From Haliotis asinina (Eukaryota; Mollusca; Gastropoda; Lepetellida; Haliotidae): a DNA stretch of 64,000 nt. Below the pieces are notes generated by a model. It saw only the letters and a list, made by a program, of their open reading frames with translations, searched no databases and was not told where the DNA came from. Positions 1 through 6,853 of this stretch are shown in pieces. Made by a program: the position numbers and the translations under genes. Location of the stretch: assembly GCF_037392515.1 (NCBI RefSeq), contig NC_090288.1, positions 59,443,673-59,507,672 of the forward strand. Reading direction: 5' to 3'. Numbering within the stretch: the first letter of the stretch is position 1; every line of letters begins with the position of its first letter.

Positions 1-20
1 TAATTGGTTCACAGTAACTC

Positions 21-281
21 TTAAGTGGCTATCTTGAGCAGTCGCCTACGTTCTTTTATGTAGCCTTTTTTATTCTCGTAGATGAGTTGATGTCTGACTA
101 CGTTCGCTCCGTGAGCTTTACATAGACAGTAGTGTCCTTTAACCCCGATACCACACACAGAACACGTGTAGTTAGGACTTCCCATATGGAAACAACAGAA
201 CCCCTGATTCCTGCATTTCCTACCACAGGCCTCGGTCTTCCCCATAAGTATATATTCGCATCGGTATGGAGCGGGTCTCAT
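21..281 (-). CDS. Small cysteine-rich, probably zinc-binding viral protein
   Basis: An 86-aa intact frame. It carries two Cys/His clusters: C8, C19, C23, C29/C30 and H32, then C40, C43, C52, C54 and H57, followed by a basic tail (KERRR). The first cluster has the layout of short zinc-binding modules that I recall from large DNA viruses and Polinton-related elements (C-x-x-I-L-x-G ... C-G-x-x-C ... C-x-x-H). A nucleic-acid or protein-binding role is an inference. The ATG lies just after a TATATAA stretch on the minus strand (about 284-297), as for the other genes of this block. It is the most distal minus-strand gene seen; the element continues past base 1, so its downstream neighbours are unknown. 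Confidence 0.75.
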   Translation of the reverse strand: MRPAPYRCEYILMGKTEACGRKCRNQGFCCFHMGSPNYTCSVCGIGVKGHYCLCKAHGANVVRHQLIYENKKGYIKERRRLLKIAT

Positions 282-300
282 GTTTACTTATATAGGTATT

Positions 301-726
301 TTAGTTTAATTGCTTTGCAACCAACGCAGTAGCTGCTATACCCAACACTATGAAGCCCAGTTCACGATTCATTTGTCCCTTGGATGGTGTGTAGTACTGA
401 GCGAGTGTGGGTTTATTGAGCGCTTCCAATCGTTTACCAGTTAGTTGGTAGTATTCTTTCATTCCTTCATCGACATCGTAGAATGTTTTAATGGCATGGT
501 TTTCACGCTTGAGTTGTTCGTTAATAAAATCGATCCTCTGGAGGCGTTTTTTAACGTACTCGGCCTGTGCTCTTTGTAATTTCTCAGTAGCGAGATCGTG
601 CCGCTTCCTTTCTTCCTGTATTTCAGCCGCGTGATCATCTCGTAGTTTCGAGAAGAGGAAATTACTCCCGGAAAATGCCAGGGCATTCACTAACGCCCCA
701 CCGACCATCATAGCTATCGTGGCCAT
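301..726 (-). CDS. Viral two-helix membrane protein with central coiled coil
   Basis: A 141-aa intact frame. Residues 2-20 are hydrophobic (start MATIAMMVGG), residues about 29-80 are strongly charged and heptad-like, and residues about 122-140 form a second hydrophobic helix (ELGFIVLGIAATALVAK). Both ends could therefore insert in a membrane with a coiled coil between. From memory this family recurs next to capsid genes in invertebrate genomes; its function is unknown to me. It follows the 75-aa gene by 8 bases. Its TATA-like leader (TATAATGAAATAAATATAG) overlaps the 3' end of that gene. A virion-membrane or membrane-remodelling role is inferred only from the hydrophobic pattern. Confidence 0.8.
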   Translation of the reverse strand: MATIAMMVGGALVNALAFSGSNFLFSKLRDDHAAEIQEERKRHDLATEKLQRAQAEYVKKRLQRIDFINEQLKRENHAIKTFYDVDEGMKEYYQLTGKRLEALNKPTLAQYYTPSKGQMNRELGFIVLGIAATALVAKQLN

Positions 727-734
727 CCCTATAT

Positions 735-962
735 TTATTTCATTATATTATCAGGTATTATTCCTTGTTTTACTAGGATGTCTTTTGTGGCCATCGCCAT
801 ACCAAGGTTCATTATGAGCATACCCATATCCTGCAGGTTGAAATCTAGCTTGATAGTTGGTTGTTTAAGCACCATTTTAGTCAACCGAGCGTACCCTACT
901 GCTAGACTGGCTACCACTGTGGCGTGGTATGCGTCGTTGACGAACGTTTTCCCCTCAGACAT
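735..962 (-). CDS. Small hydrophobic viral protein
   Basis: A 75-aa intact frame with two hydrophobic stretches: about residues 14-31 (ATVVASLAVGYARLTKMV) and 46-58 (DMGMLIMNLGMAMATK), ending KQGIIPDNIMK. I recall similar small proteins paired with the coiled-coil membrane protein encoded just downstream; the two are probably co-transcribed and may act together. The start is placed at 962 because a very AT-rich leader (TATATATAATG context) lies immediately upstream and no longer frame is available. Function unknown; membrane association is inferred from composition. Confidence 0.75.
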   Translation of the reverse strand: MSEGKTFVNDAYHATVVASLAVGYARLTKMVLKQPTIKLDFNLQDMGMLIMNLGMAMATKDILVKQGIIPDNIMK

Positions 963-989
963 TATATATATGATATAAAATATTTTAAA
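963..989 (-). promoter_or_regulatory. AT-rich TATA-type promoter before the 75-aa gene
   Basis: These 27 bases are almost only A and T (ATATTTTATATCATATATATA on the minus strand) and sit directly upstream of the ATG at 962. The same composition precedes most genes of the element. Confidence 0.55.
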
Positions 990-1310
990 TTATAACATGA
1001 TATGCGGGTCTACCATGGGGGATACCCCCATACCCCCACTGTTGGGGGTTACCTCACTGTTGGGTTGTGGCTCACTGTGGGAGGTGTATAACCATGTTAT
1101 AACCACGGCAGCAGTTACGCCTACAGCCAACAACAGTCGGGTTGGGTTAGTCACTTTATGTTGGTTACACCACCGTTTTTTACCGGCAGCTACTCTCTTA
1201 GGATTCTTCTGCCTGGTTACTATAGGGGGTGTGGGGGGTACCACCACTGGGGTCTCCACCGTCACTGGTTCCTGTGAATCCACTGGGGTCTCCTCCTGTG
1301 CAGCATCCAT
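990..1310 (-). CDS. Proline-rich viral protein with one transmembrane helix
   Basis: A 106-aa frame. The first ~30 residues are acidic and Pro/Val-rich, followed by a basic patch (RQKNPKRVAAGKKRW, about 33-47) and a single hydrophobic helix about residues 59-75 (LLLAVGVTAAVVITWLY). The tail is Ser/Pro/Gly-rich. A basic KNPKRVAAGK-type motif before a transmembrane helix is something I recall in proteins of related elements. Its first 113 bases overlap, in another frame, the end of the upstream gene; in both proteins the overlapping part is low-complexity. Likely a small integral membrane or virion protein. Confidence 0.65.
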   Translation of the reverse strand: MDAAQEETPVDSQEPVTVETPVVVPPTPPIVTRQKNPKRVAAGKKRWCNQHKVTNPTRLLLAVGVTAAVVITWLYTSHSEPQPNSEVTPNSGGMGVSPMVDPHIML

Positions 1311-1761
1311 CTATACTATTATTATTATTCTTTCTCTCAAATTGGCAATGTTTTGCCGTGATAATCGCCGCCGTCACTGGGGCCAACAACATGCCATATT
1401 TGTGGTACAGCCCGCAGCTGATAGAGCTCACGGCGTGTTCGATAAAAGGGTCTTTCTCGAGGTCCTCCCATAGGTAAAGTCGGCGCTCTGGTGGAATGGG
1501 AAGGAAGTGTGATACAATACCGGTGTATATCTGGGTCATAGCCGATCCTATTGTCTTTGTCATTTCTGCTCCGAGCCGGGACTCGTATCTAGCGTACAGC
1601 TTATCGATTTCTTCGGCTGACATTTTGTTAATTTTATCTGGAGTGTAGTCTCCAAAGTAATGTTTGGCTTTGCCGCCAACAGCCAACGCCACCAGTTTCT
1701 CTCGCTTGTCATCAGTGGGGCCTGCGGGCGACAATTGTTCGAGCAATTCCTCACACTCCAT
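1198..1761 (-). CDS. Conserved viral protein of unknown function, hydrophobic C-terminal helix
   Basis: I start this 187-aa protein at the internal ATG at 1761 (MECEELLEQL). The 41 residues that could be added upstream are AT-rich and hydrophobic, and cover a TATA-like leader. The body is helical (CEELLEQLSPAG, ADEIDKLYARYESRL-like region), with a moderately hydrophobic segment near residues 123-140 (GLYHKYGMLLAPVTAAIITA). A Gly/Pro/Ser/Thr tail overlaps the next gene by 113 bases. From memory, proteins with a similar LPIPPE...L...A...K pattern recur in these elements, but I cannot assign a function. Confidence 0.7.
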   Translation of the reverse strand: MECEELLEQLSPAGPTDDKREKLVALAVGGKAKHYFGDYTPDKINKMSAEEIDKLYARYESRLGAEMTKTIGSAMTQIYTGIVSHFLPIPPERRLYLWEDLEKDPFIEHAVSSISCGLYHKYGMLLAPVTAAIITAKHCQFERKNNNNSIDGCCTGGDPSGFTGTSDGGDPSGGTPHTPYSNQAEES

Positions 1762-1875
1762 CTTATAATATAACAAGTAAGATTTAGTTTTAACTATATA
1801 ATACCCGATACAAACAAAACACAGAGAAATGAAGGTTAAGTTGCACACGACAAATACTTCAAATATCATAGCTAT

Positions 1876-1924
1876 GCTTAGCATTTGCTTAGCTTTGCTT
1901 AGCTTTTACTTAGCTTTGCTTAGC
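1876..1924. repeat. Five helically phased GCTTAGC repeats
   Basis: GCTTAGC occurs at 1876, 1887, 1897 and 1918, with the variant ACTTAGC at 1908. The steps are 11, 10, 11 and 10 bases, close to one DNA turn each. The array spans the ATPase stop codon (1920-1922) and lies upstream of the 187-aa gene, so it could be a cooperative protein-binding site. Confidence 0.7.
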
Positions 1925-2591
1925 AAACTATATATGCTACTGGTTGGTCGGTCTTTAGAACGAGCTTAGCGTGTTTAGTTTCAGCGAGCTGTTTCTTCAC
2001 CCGTTCCCGTTCTAATTTACTCATCACATCGTTCTCTCTCAAACACTCCTCGAACGAATCCCTGTCCTTGCAGTGAAATAAGGCCACCCATCGCGTCTGC
2101 TCCCTGAGGTCTTTCAACACCGAGTTGAACTTCTGTGTTAGCACCCAGACGCTGTGATTTGCATGCCGGCCGGAGAAGGCCAGGTACGATAGCATGTCTC
2201 TCTTTTTTGTTATCTCGCGATTAGCGCTGCAGTCGTCCAGTATAAACAGCGTCGGTTTCCCTTTAAATTTCTCGTGAAGAGCTTTCAACCAGTCCTGCAG
2301 GCGTGTTCCAGGGTCGATTTTGTGTACGTCCGGGTCCGTCATCACCCAAGGTCGCGCGTACGTTTTATTCATACCCAGAGTAGGGCACATGATAACGATG
2401 TTATCGAACACATCCTTGTAGTAACCCTCCAACATATCCAATACGAAAACGGTCTTACCACAGCCAGTCTGCCCGCATATGATAGCGCAGTGTGGGTCAG
2501 TGGGGAGGGGGAGACCCCCACACCCCCCAGAGGTTGGTAGTTTATTGGGGGGGTCTCCCCCACTAGTAGATGGCTTGCACGAATCTCCCAT
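1920..2591 (-). CDS. A32-like (FtsK/HerA-type) genome-packaging ATPase
   Basis: A 223-aa P-loop ATPase. Walker A is GQTGCGKT at residues 40-47 and Walker B is TLFILDD at 114-120. The segment SGRHANHSVWVLTQ (140-153) matches the conserved region after Walker B that is typical of the packaging ATPases of Polintons, virophages and nucleocytoplasmic large DNA viruses. In that family the enzyme pumps DNA into the preformed capsid. The ~30 N-terminal residues are a Gly/Pro/Ser low-complexity extension. The start at 2591 overlaps the 3' end of the capsid gene by 29 bases, so capsid and ATPase are probably expressed from one minus-strand unit. Confidence 0.93.
   Translation of the reverse strand: MGDSCKPSTSGGDPPNKLPTSGGCGGLPLPTDPHCAIICGQTGCGKTVFVLDMLEGYYKDVFDNIVIMCPTLGMNKTYARPWVMTDPDVHKIDPGTRLQDWLKALHEKFKGKPTLFILDDCSANREITKKRDMLSYLAFSGRHANHSVWVLTQKFNSVLKDLREQTRWVALFHCKDRDSFEECLRENDVMSKLERERVKKQLAETKHAKLVLKTDQPVAYIVC
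2515..2528 (+). repeat. C5-ACA-C6 motif, copy 1
   Basis: CCCCCACACCCCCC, inside the low-complexity N-terminal coding part of the ATPase. The same 14-mer recurs at 4760-4773 and 5095-5108, and a near-reverse form (GGGGGTGTGGGGGG) at 1225-1238. Confidence 0.7.
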
Positions 2592-3819
2592 TGTCTATAT
2601 TAAGTTGCGCGTCCATAATTACGTACAGATATAATTTCAACTTACCAGCGGTTTGGGCCTTCTTATTAATCTGGATGGTTATCCCTTCGCTGCCGTTATC
2701 TATACGGCGCCCGCTACCGTGCAGTTTATCATCATCCGTGGATCGCATGTCCAACCATAGGGCGTACTTGGTGGTCAGGTATTCACCGATCTGCACGGAG
2801 CCGAGGTCCAGGTCCTTTGTTATGTAATCCCCCACTGGTAGCTTTTTTATCTCATCCCACTGCTGGTGTGGCCTCATACCATGACTGAACAGCTGGTTGG
2901 GCACGCCCTCGATGGTAACTTCCACCTTTTCAATCTCGGGGTTGAAAAACTTCTCGCTGTCCCTCCGGAATGGATCATAATCCTCCACGGGGACGACCAG
3001 GATACCTTTCATCGATCGCGCCGGCACGTTCAGGTTGATATTCCACACAGTGTCGCTCTTATCTCGCACGACTGATCTATGTCTCAGTACGCGATCGTAC
3101 AGGATAGCCATCTTCCCAGAATACTGGCTTCGAACCTGCCTGGCCAGCTCCGGGCTAGTGACCATGTCGAACTCCAGAGAGATGTTGTCTATGGCATAAC
3201 TGGCCTCATCACCATTCGGCGTACGCACTACTTTGCTATAGTCGTTAAACGTGAGCTCGTATTCGAGCCTATCACCCAGCGCGGCCTGGTAAAACGGCGC
3301 GTGTCCCGTGAGCAACTCGAAGTCGAGCGGCACGCAGAATCGATTCCCGTATGCTAGAGCGATGGCCTTTTCACCGTCCGATAGCTTGTCTTGCTGGTCT
3401 GTCGTGAAGACGTACCCTATACGCGCCCGGGTTGATTTGCTGATACCCTGGTACACATCATTGACTCGTTCTCTCTCACTTTTCCAGAGATCCTTGTAGC
3501 AGTGAAACACGTCGCTGTCGTCGATGCTCAGCACCTCGTTACCGCTGATCTTGACGGTCGTTTTCTTGATGATAGCTCGACCCACGTTCCGCACTAGCTC
3601 GCGTTTGTCGTTGTCGGAGGTCAACGTGATATTGAACGCCAGTCGAACAGTGCCTGGTACAATGAGGTCATTCTCACCAAGGTTTGGAAATCTAACCAGC
3701 AGAGTTTGATTCTGGTCTATCTTGCTGGGATTATTGGTGATGGTCACCGACTGTCGCACGGCTCTGGCACCTAATGGCTCTCTCAATCTTCTGAAAGGAT
3801 CTAATTTTCTACCGTACAT
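2563..3819 (-). CDS. Major capsid protein, probable double jelly-roll
   Basis: A 418-aa β-rich protein, the largest minus-strand gene. The evidence for a capsid role is its size, its position directly before the packaging ATPase, and conserved-looking segments that I recall from invertebrate Polinton/adintovirus-like capsid genes: VRFPNLGENDLIVPGTVRLA near the N-terminus, ALWLDMRSTDDDKLHGSGRR near residue 350-370, and a C-terminal YLYVIMDAQLNIDNGRF. Double-jelly-roll capsid proteins form the hexagonal capsomers of the virion shell. No single catalytic motif can prove the fold; structure prediction would. The start follows the AT-rich divergent promoter at 3820-3852. The frame is intact, with no stop or frameshift. 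Confidence 0.85.
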   Translation of the reverse strand: MYGRKLDPFRRLREPLGARAVRQSVTITNNPSKIDQNQTLLVRFPNLGENDLIVPGTVRLAFNITLTSDNDKRELVRNVGRAIIKKTTVKISGNEVLSIDDSDVFHCYKDLWKSERERVNDVYQGISKSTRARIGYVFTTDQQDKLSDGEKAIALAYGNRFCVPLDFELLTGHAPFYQAALGDRLEYELTFNDYSKVVRTPNGDEASYAIDNISLEFDMVTSPELARQVRSQYSGKMAILYDRVLRHRSVVRDKSDTVWNINLNVPARSMKGILVVPVEDYDPFRRDSEKFFNPEIEKVEVTIEGVPNQLFSHGMRPHQQWDEIKKLPVGDYITKDLDLGSVQIGEYLTTKYALWLDMRSTDDDKLHGSGRRIDNGSEGITIQINKKAQTAGKLKLYLYVIMDAQLNIDNGRFVQAIY

Positions 3820-3852
3820 TGTTATATATAAATAAAATATATTTAAATACTA
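3820..3852. promoter_or_regulatory. Divergent AT-rich promoter between capsid and coiled-coil genes
   Basis: A 33-base spacer with TATATATAAATAAAATATATTTAAATA character between two start codons pointing away from each other. It must hold the signals for both units. Confidence 0.65.
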
Positions 3853-5025
3853 ATGGATGAAGACATACCTATGGATGATATGCGGGGCGCTAGTGCCCAG
3901 GCATCTGATGAGCAGGAGACCTCATTTACTAGTTCACCATTGAGCCAAGAACTCTTGGAAACAACGGTAAATGATTATTACGAAAGTTTAAGAAGAGATA
4001 AAAACTACGTTGAACCACAGGGTCGATACCATAAGGATTTTTTTGTTGATACAAAGGGTGTTCTACGTCTTAAGTCTGCCCCAGGGGTTGACCTCTTTAA
4101 CAAGATCAATAAAAAACCACTGGCCTTGTCAACTCTAGCCAGCCGCAATGGTGGTGCTGAATTTATCCGTGAACATCTAAACATGCCTGATTACGGTGGT
4201 GCAATACCTAAGACCGTTAAAGAAGATCTGCAAGCTACCAGATCCCACCTCACCACTATAGATGAAATGACGCCAGAGCGTGCTACAGAAGCCTCGGACA
4301 GCATAGAAAAACTGTTGAGCACCTACTGGGACAAACCGTTACCGGGATTTGACTTTCCGGTAAGGGAACTGCGCGGCTTAGACGAAGCCGTGAAACGCGT
4401 GCGTGGAGAACTCGTGAATAACATGGGGAAACTGAACGAAATCGACGAGCACATCGCTAGGGAAAAAACCAAACTCACCGAAACTGACGACGATGATATG
4501 AAGAGTCGTATCAATGAACGACTACGCGATTTAGAAGACGAGAGACGTACACGATTGGAAGCCGCTTCCTCGAATCGTGAACATCTTCGATCCCAGATCA
4601 GTCGCATTCGGGAAACAATCGATAGAATACTGAACGAAGATACAACTTTAGCCAACAGGATTCGGATATTGTTCCGGGAGCAAGGGATCACCATCGCCAG
4701 CATTCTGACTGCATTGGGTTTCATCATATCAACCTTGGTGGTGTCACTGGTGGGAGGAACCCCCACACCCCCCACACCTGGCGGAGGGGGAACTCCAAGT
4801 GGCGGTGGGGGTGTTAAAGACTGGATTAAAAAACTCGGGGAAGGCCTAGCTAAACTGGCTGGTAAAGCCGCCGAAGCCCTTCCCGGCATCCTGGGTAGCA
4901 TCGTCTCGTGGTTGTTGAGCGCTCTATCTAAAACTGCCATGTGGCTCAGTCAAAACCTGTGGGCAGCCATCGTCGCCGTGGTGGGTCTGGTGTACGTAGC
5001 GGCTAAGAAATCTTTAACCAAATAA
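3853..5025 (+). CDS. Viral coiled-coil and membrane-active protein
   Basis: A 390-aa intact protein. Residues 1-35 are acidic and disordered. About 170-275 is a long charged coiled coil. About 279-301 is a transmembrane helix (ITIASILTALGFIISTLVVS). About 302-321 is a Gly/Pro/Thr linker and 322-390 an amphipathic to hydrophobic C-terminus (starting VKDWIKKLGEGLAKLAGKAA) ending VAAKKSLTK. From memory, close relatives occur widely in cnidarian and mollusc genomes beside capsid-type genes. The layout suggests a minor capsid or membrane-disrupting virion protein, but this is an inference. It is alone on the plus strand between two minus-strand units. Its last 23 bases overlap a convergent small frame. 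Confidence 0.82.
   Translation: MDEDIPMDDMRGASAQASDEQETSFTSSPLSQELLETTVNDYYESLRRDKNYVEPQGRYHKDFFVDTKGVLRLKSAPGVDLFNKINKKPLALSTLASRNGGAEFIREHLNMPDYGGAIPKTVKEDLQATRSHLTTIDEMTPERATEASDSIEKLLSTYWDKPLPGFDFPVRELRGLDEAVKRVRGELVNNMGKLNEIDEHIAREKTKLTETDDDDMKSRINERLRDLEDERRTRLEAASSNREHLRSQISRIRETIDRILNEDTTLANRIRILFREQGITIASILTALGFIISTLVVSLVGGTPTPPTPGGGGTPSGGGGVKDWIKKLGEGLAKLAGKAAEALPGILGSIVSWLLSALSKTAMWLSQNLWAAIVAVVGLVYVAAKKSLTK
4760..4773 (+). repeat. C5-ACA-C6 motif, copy 2
   Basis: CCCCCACACCCCCC inside the Gly/Pro/Thr linker codons of the 390-aa protein gene. Confidence 0.7.
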
Positions 5026-5212
5026 GTCCCAAAGTTACCCCACCAACCACTAAGGCTGTTTTATTATCAATATACTGCTGATAGGTGGTGGAAACCCCCA
5101 CACCCCCCGGGGGTACCTCCACATGAACTTTAGGCTCCGGTGGTGGCGCAACTATACCCGTTTCACGTGGTTGGGTGTGTGGGATATGTGGGGTGTTAAT
5201 CGGGGTTGATAC
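5003..5212 (-). CDS. Small proline-rich single-helix viral frame without an ATG
   Basis: The 170 bases between the two flanking genes hold an open minus-strand frame of about 69 codons that has no ATG. It encodes a Pro/His/Thr-rich head and a single hydrophobic helix (KTALVVGGVTLGLIWLK), the same plan as the 106-aa protein at 990-1310. It could use a non-ATG start, be joined by splicing to upstream sequence, or be a recently broken gene. It overlaps the neighbours at both ends (17 bases with the 324-aa gene, 23 bases with the 390-aa gene), which fits a true compact gene. I place its left limit at the stop codon 5003-5005. Confidence 0.45.
   Translation of the reverse strand, partial: VSTPINTPHIPHTQPRETGIVAPPPEPKVHVEVPPGGVGVSTTYQQYIDNKTALVVGGVTLGLIWLKIS
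5095..5108 (+). repeat. C5-ACA-C6 motif, copy 3
   Basis: CCCCCACACCCCCC, followed directly by GGGGGTACC, within the non-ATG frame. Confidence 0.7.
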
Positions 5213-6170
5213 CCAACTTTTGATCCTTCGTGGCTATGACTATTTCGTTGTTATAACCCACCACTTTTTTTATTCTCAGTTGCATATCACTCGGAGCCAT
5301 GTACAACCCCATGCCGAACACGTAATTGACTTTCGATCTGGCGTATTCTAACACGTTTTGGTAGCGTTCGATGGCCCTCGGGAGATCAACTGGTGAATTG
5401 ATAGCATCATCAACGTTGGAAACGAATTGTGTCTGAGCGTCGTAAGCAGTTCCCTTACCGAGGATGTTAGAACGCGTCATCGACTGCGCACCCAACAGCG
5501 CCCACACGTACGTTCGAATCGATTCGTTCAAGCGTATTGTACCAGCACGAGTGAATCCTTTCGATGTTTTTGAGATCATTTTAGTCCAGGCTGTGGCTGC
5601 ATCAGGACTGGTTTGTTTTATACAGCTGACATGGATCTTTTCATTCGTTGTGGGGCCTGTAAATGTATGCCGGTTTGGGTTGTATGAACCATCTTTAGAA
5701 CCGGCATAATATTTTCCGGACCTGTAGAAGTACACGAGAACTATACCGAGACCATGGTTCACACCAGGAAGGCGAAAGTCTTTATTCGTTGGAATCTCAA
5801 ACTCCCCACAAATACGTTCATAAGCGCGTCTATCATAGGGGTTATTCGTCATACTCCACGCTTTATCTTGGGGAAGAGGAGCACTTATTTCCTTCAATAT
5901 TCGTCTCGTTTGATAATAAATATGAAACAAAACAACCGCCTTACTCAGTTCGTCTATACCATAGTCTGGTGTCACACCCGACCCTGTCGTCGCACACCAC
6001 ACAGCAAAGTTGAGTTGGTTCTGCCAAAACTGCATTGGGTTTTGATTCCAGTTTACCACCGCCTGCGCGTTATTAACGGACACGACATACTTTTCAAAGA
6101 TATCAATAAAGGTTGTTTTAAACCCCGTACCATCTGCATTCACCACGATTTTCAAGTGTGCTAAATCCAT
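5196..6170 (-). CDS. Conserved viral virion-type protein of unknown function
   Basis: A 324-aa soluble protein, no membrane helix. I recall from invertebrate genomes a family with the same landmarks in the same order: an AVWCATTGSGV motif near residue 57, DKAWSMTNNPYDRRAYERIC near 104-122, ESIRTYVWALLGAQ near 217-230, then DAQTQF..NVDDAINSPVDLP and a final GMGLYMAPSDM ... NNEIVIATKDQKLG. Its function is not known to me; conservation and linkage to capsid genes suggest a structural or assembly role. The start at 6170 directly follows the AT-rich divergent spacer. The frame is intact. Confidence 0.8.
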   Translation of the reverse strand: MDLAHLKIVVNADGTGFKTTFIDIFEKYVVSVNNAQAVVNWNQNPMQFWQNQLNFAVWCATTGSGVTPDYGIDELSKAVVLFHIYYQTRRILKEISAPLPQDKAWSMTNNPYDRRAYERICGEFEIPTNKDFRLPGVNHGLGIVLVYFYRSGKYYAGSKDGSYNPNRHTFTGPTTNEKIHVSCIKQTSPDAATAWTKMISKTSKGFTRAGTIRLNESIRTYVWALLGAQSMTRSNILGKGTAYDAQTQFVSNVDDAINSPVDLPRAIERYQNVLEYARSKVNYVFGMGLYMAPSDMQLRIKKVVGYNNEIVIATKDQKLGINPD

Positions 6171-6199
6171 ATTATATTATATAATTTATATATTATAAT
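6171..6199. promoter_or_regulatory. Divergent AT-rich promoter, second copy
   Basis: All 29 bases between the two start codons are A or T (ATTATATTATATAATTTATA...). It serves the 324-aa gene leftwards and the 217-aa gene rightwards, like 3820-3852. Confidence 0.65.
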
Positions 6200-6853
6200 A
6201 TGTACATAACACTTCCAGGAATAACTAGCGGTGAGGCCGTTCAGCTGACGCACGCGATCGATAACACGTCAGGTCAACTCGAAGTCGCACTCTGCGATAT
6301 CACCTACCTACCGCAATGGACTAACATTAATATCAGCAACAATAAGCTGTTCGTCAGTGGAACTCGCAGTCAAATAACTGACGGCTACTACAGCGTGTGC
6401 TCGCTAAACGACGAGGTCTTCAAACCCCTGGGAGCCGAACTCAAGATGAACGACTCAAACGGCACAGTGGTGTTAATCAACAACGGAAGAACCTCCTTGA
6501 GGCTAGGCCGACCATTAGCGAGGATACTCGGTATGTCTCCTGACGAGATAAAACCAACAACAACCGTCACAGGCACGAAGTTACCCGACCTAGTACCGTA
6601 CCGAGAGCTGTACATTCATCTCAGTCAGGTGAGCACAACGTATAACATTCAAGGAGGTCACCCTTCCACTATATTGAGAGCAGTGCCGGTGAAAACTGAA
6701 AAATTCAACGACGGTAGAACCGAGTCGTTTTCACCACGGCAGTATAAGAGATTAACCCAGGGTAACATACCTGAACTGACAATATCGGTGTTAGATATAA
6801 ATCATAATCCTGTAAATATAGGATACCTCAGCTTAACGCTTCACGTAACATGA
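6200..6853 (+). CDS. Probable penton / minor capsid protein
   Basis: A 217-aa β-rich protein. The N-terminus (MYITLPGITS) followed by QLEVALCDITYLPQW resembles a family I recall from Polinton-related elements, whose members begin with an xVTLPSN-type strand and carry a GxWEVGLxxIxYPxxW motif. The C-terminus (PELTISVLDINHNPVNIGYL) looks like the closing strands of a single jelly roll. In this virus lineage such a protein forms the capsid vertices. The assignment rests on size, position and these motifs, not on an alignment. Its stop overlaps the next start as ATGA (6850-6853). Confidence 0.7.
   Translation: MYITLPGITSGEAVQLTHAIDNTSGQLEVALCDITYLPQWTNINISNNKLFVSGTRSQITDGYYSVCSLNDEVFKPLGAELKMNDSNGTVVLINNGRTSLRLGRPLARILGMSPDEIKPTTTVTGTKLPDLVPYRELYIHLSQVSTTYNIQGGHPSTILRAVPVKTEKFNDGRTESFSPRQYKRLTQGNIPELTISVLDINHNPVNIGYLSLTLHVT

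Noticed and set aside
1762..1884. 41-residue hydrophobic N-terminal extension of the 187-aa viral protein
   Set aside because: AT-rich leader with promoter-like words; the internal ATG at 1761 begins a more typical sequence.
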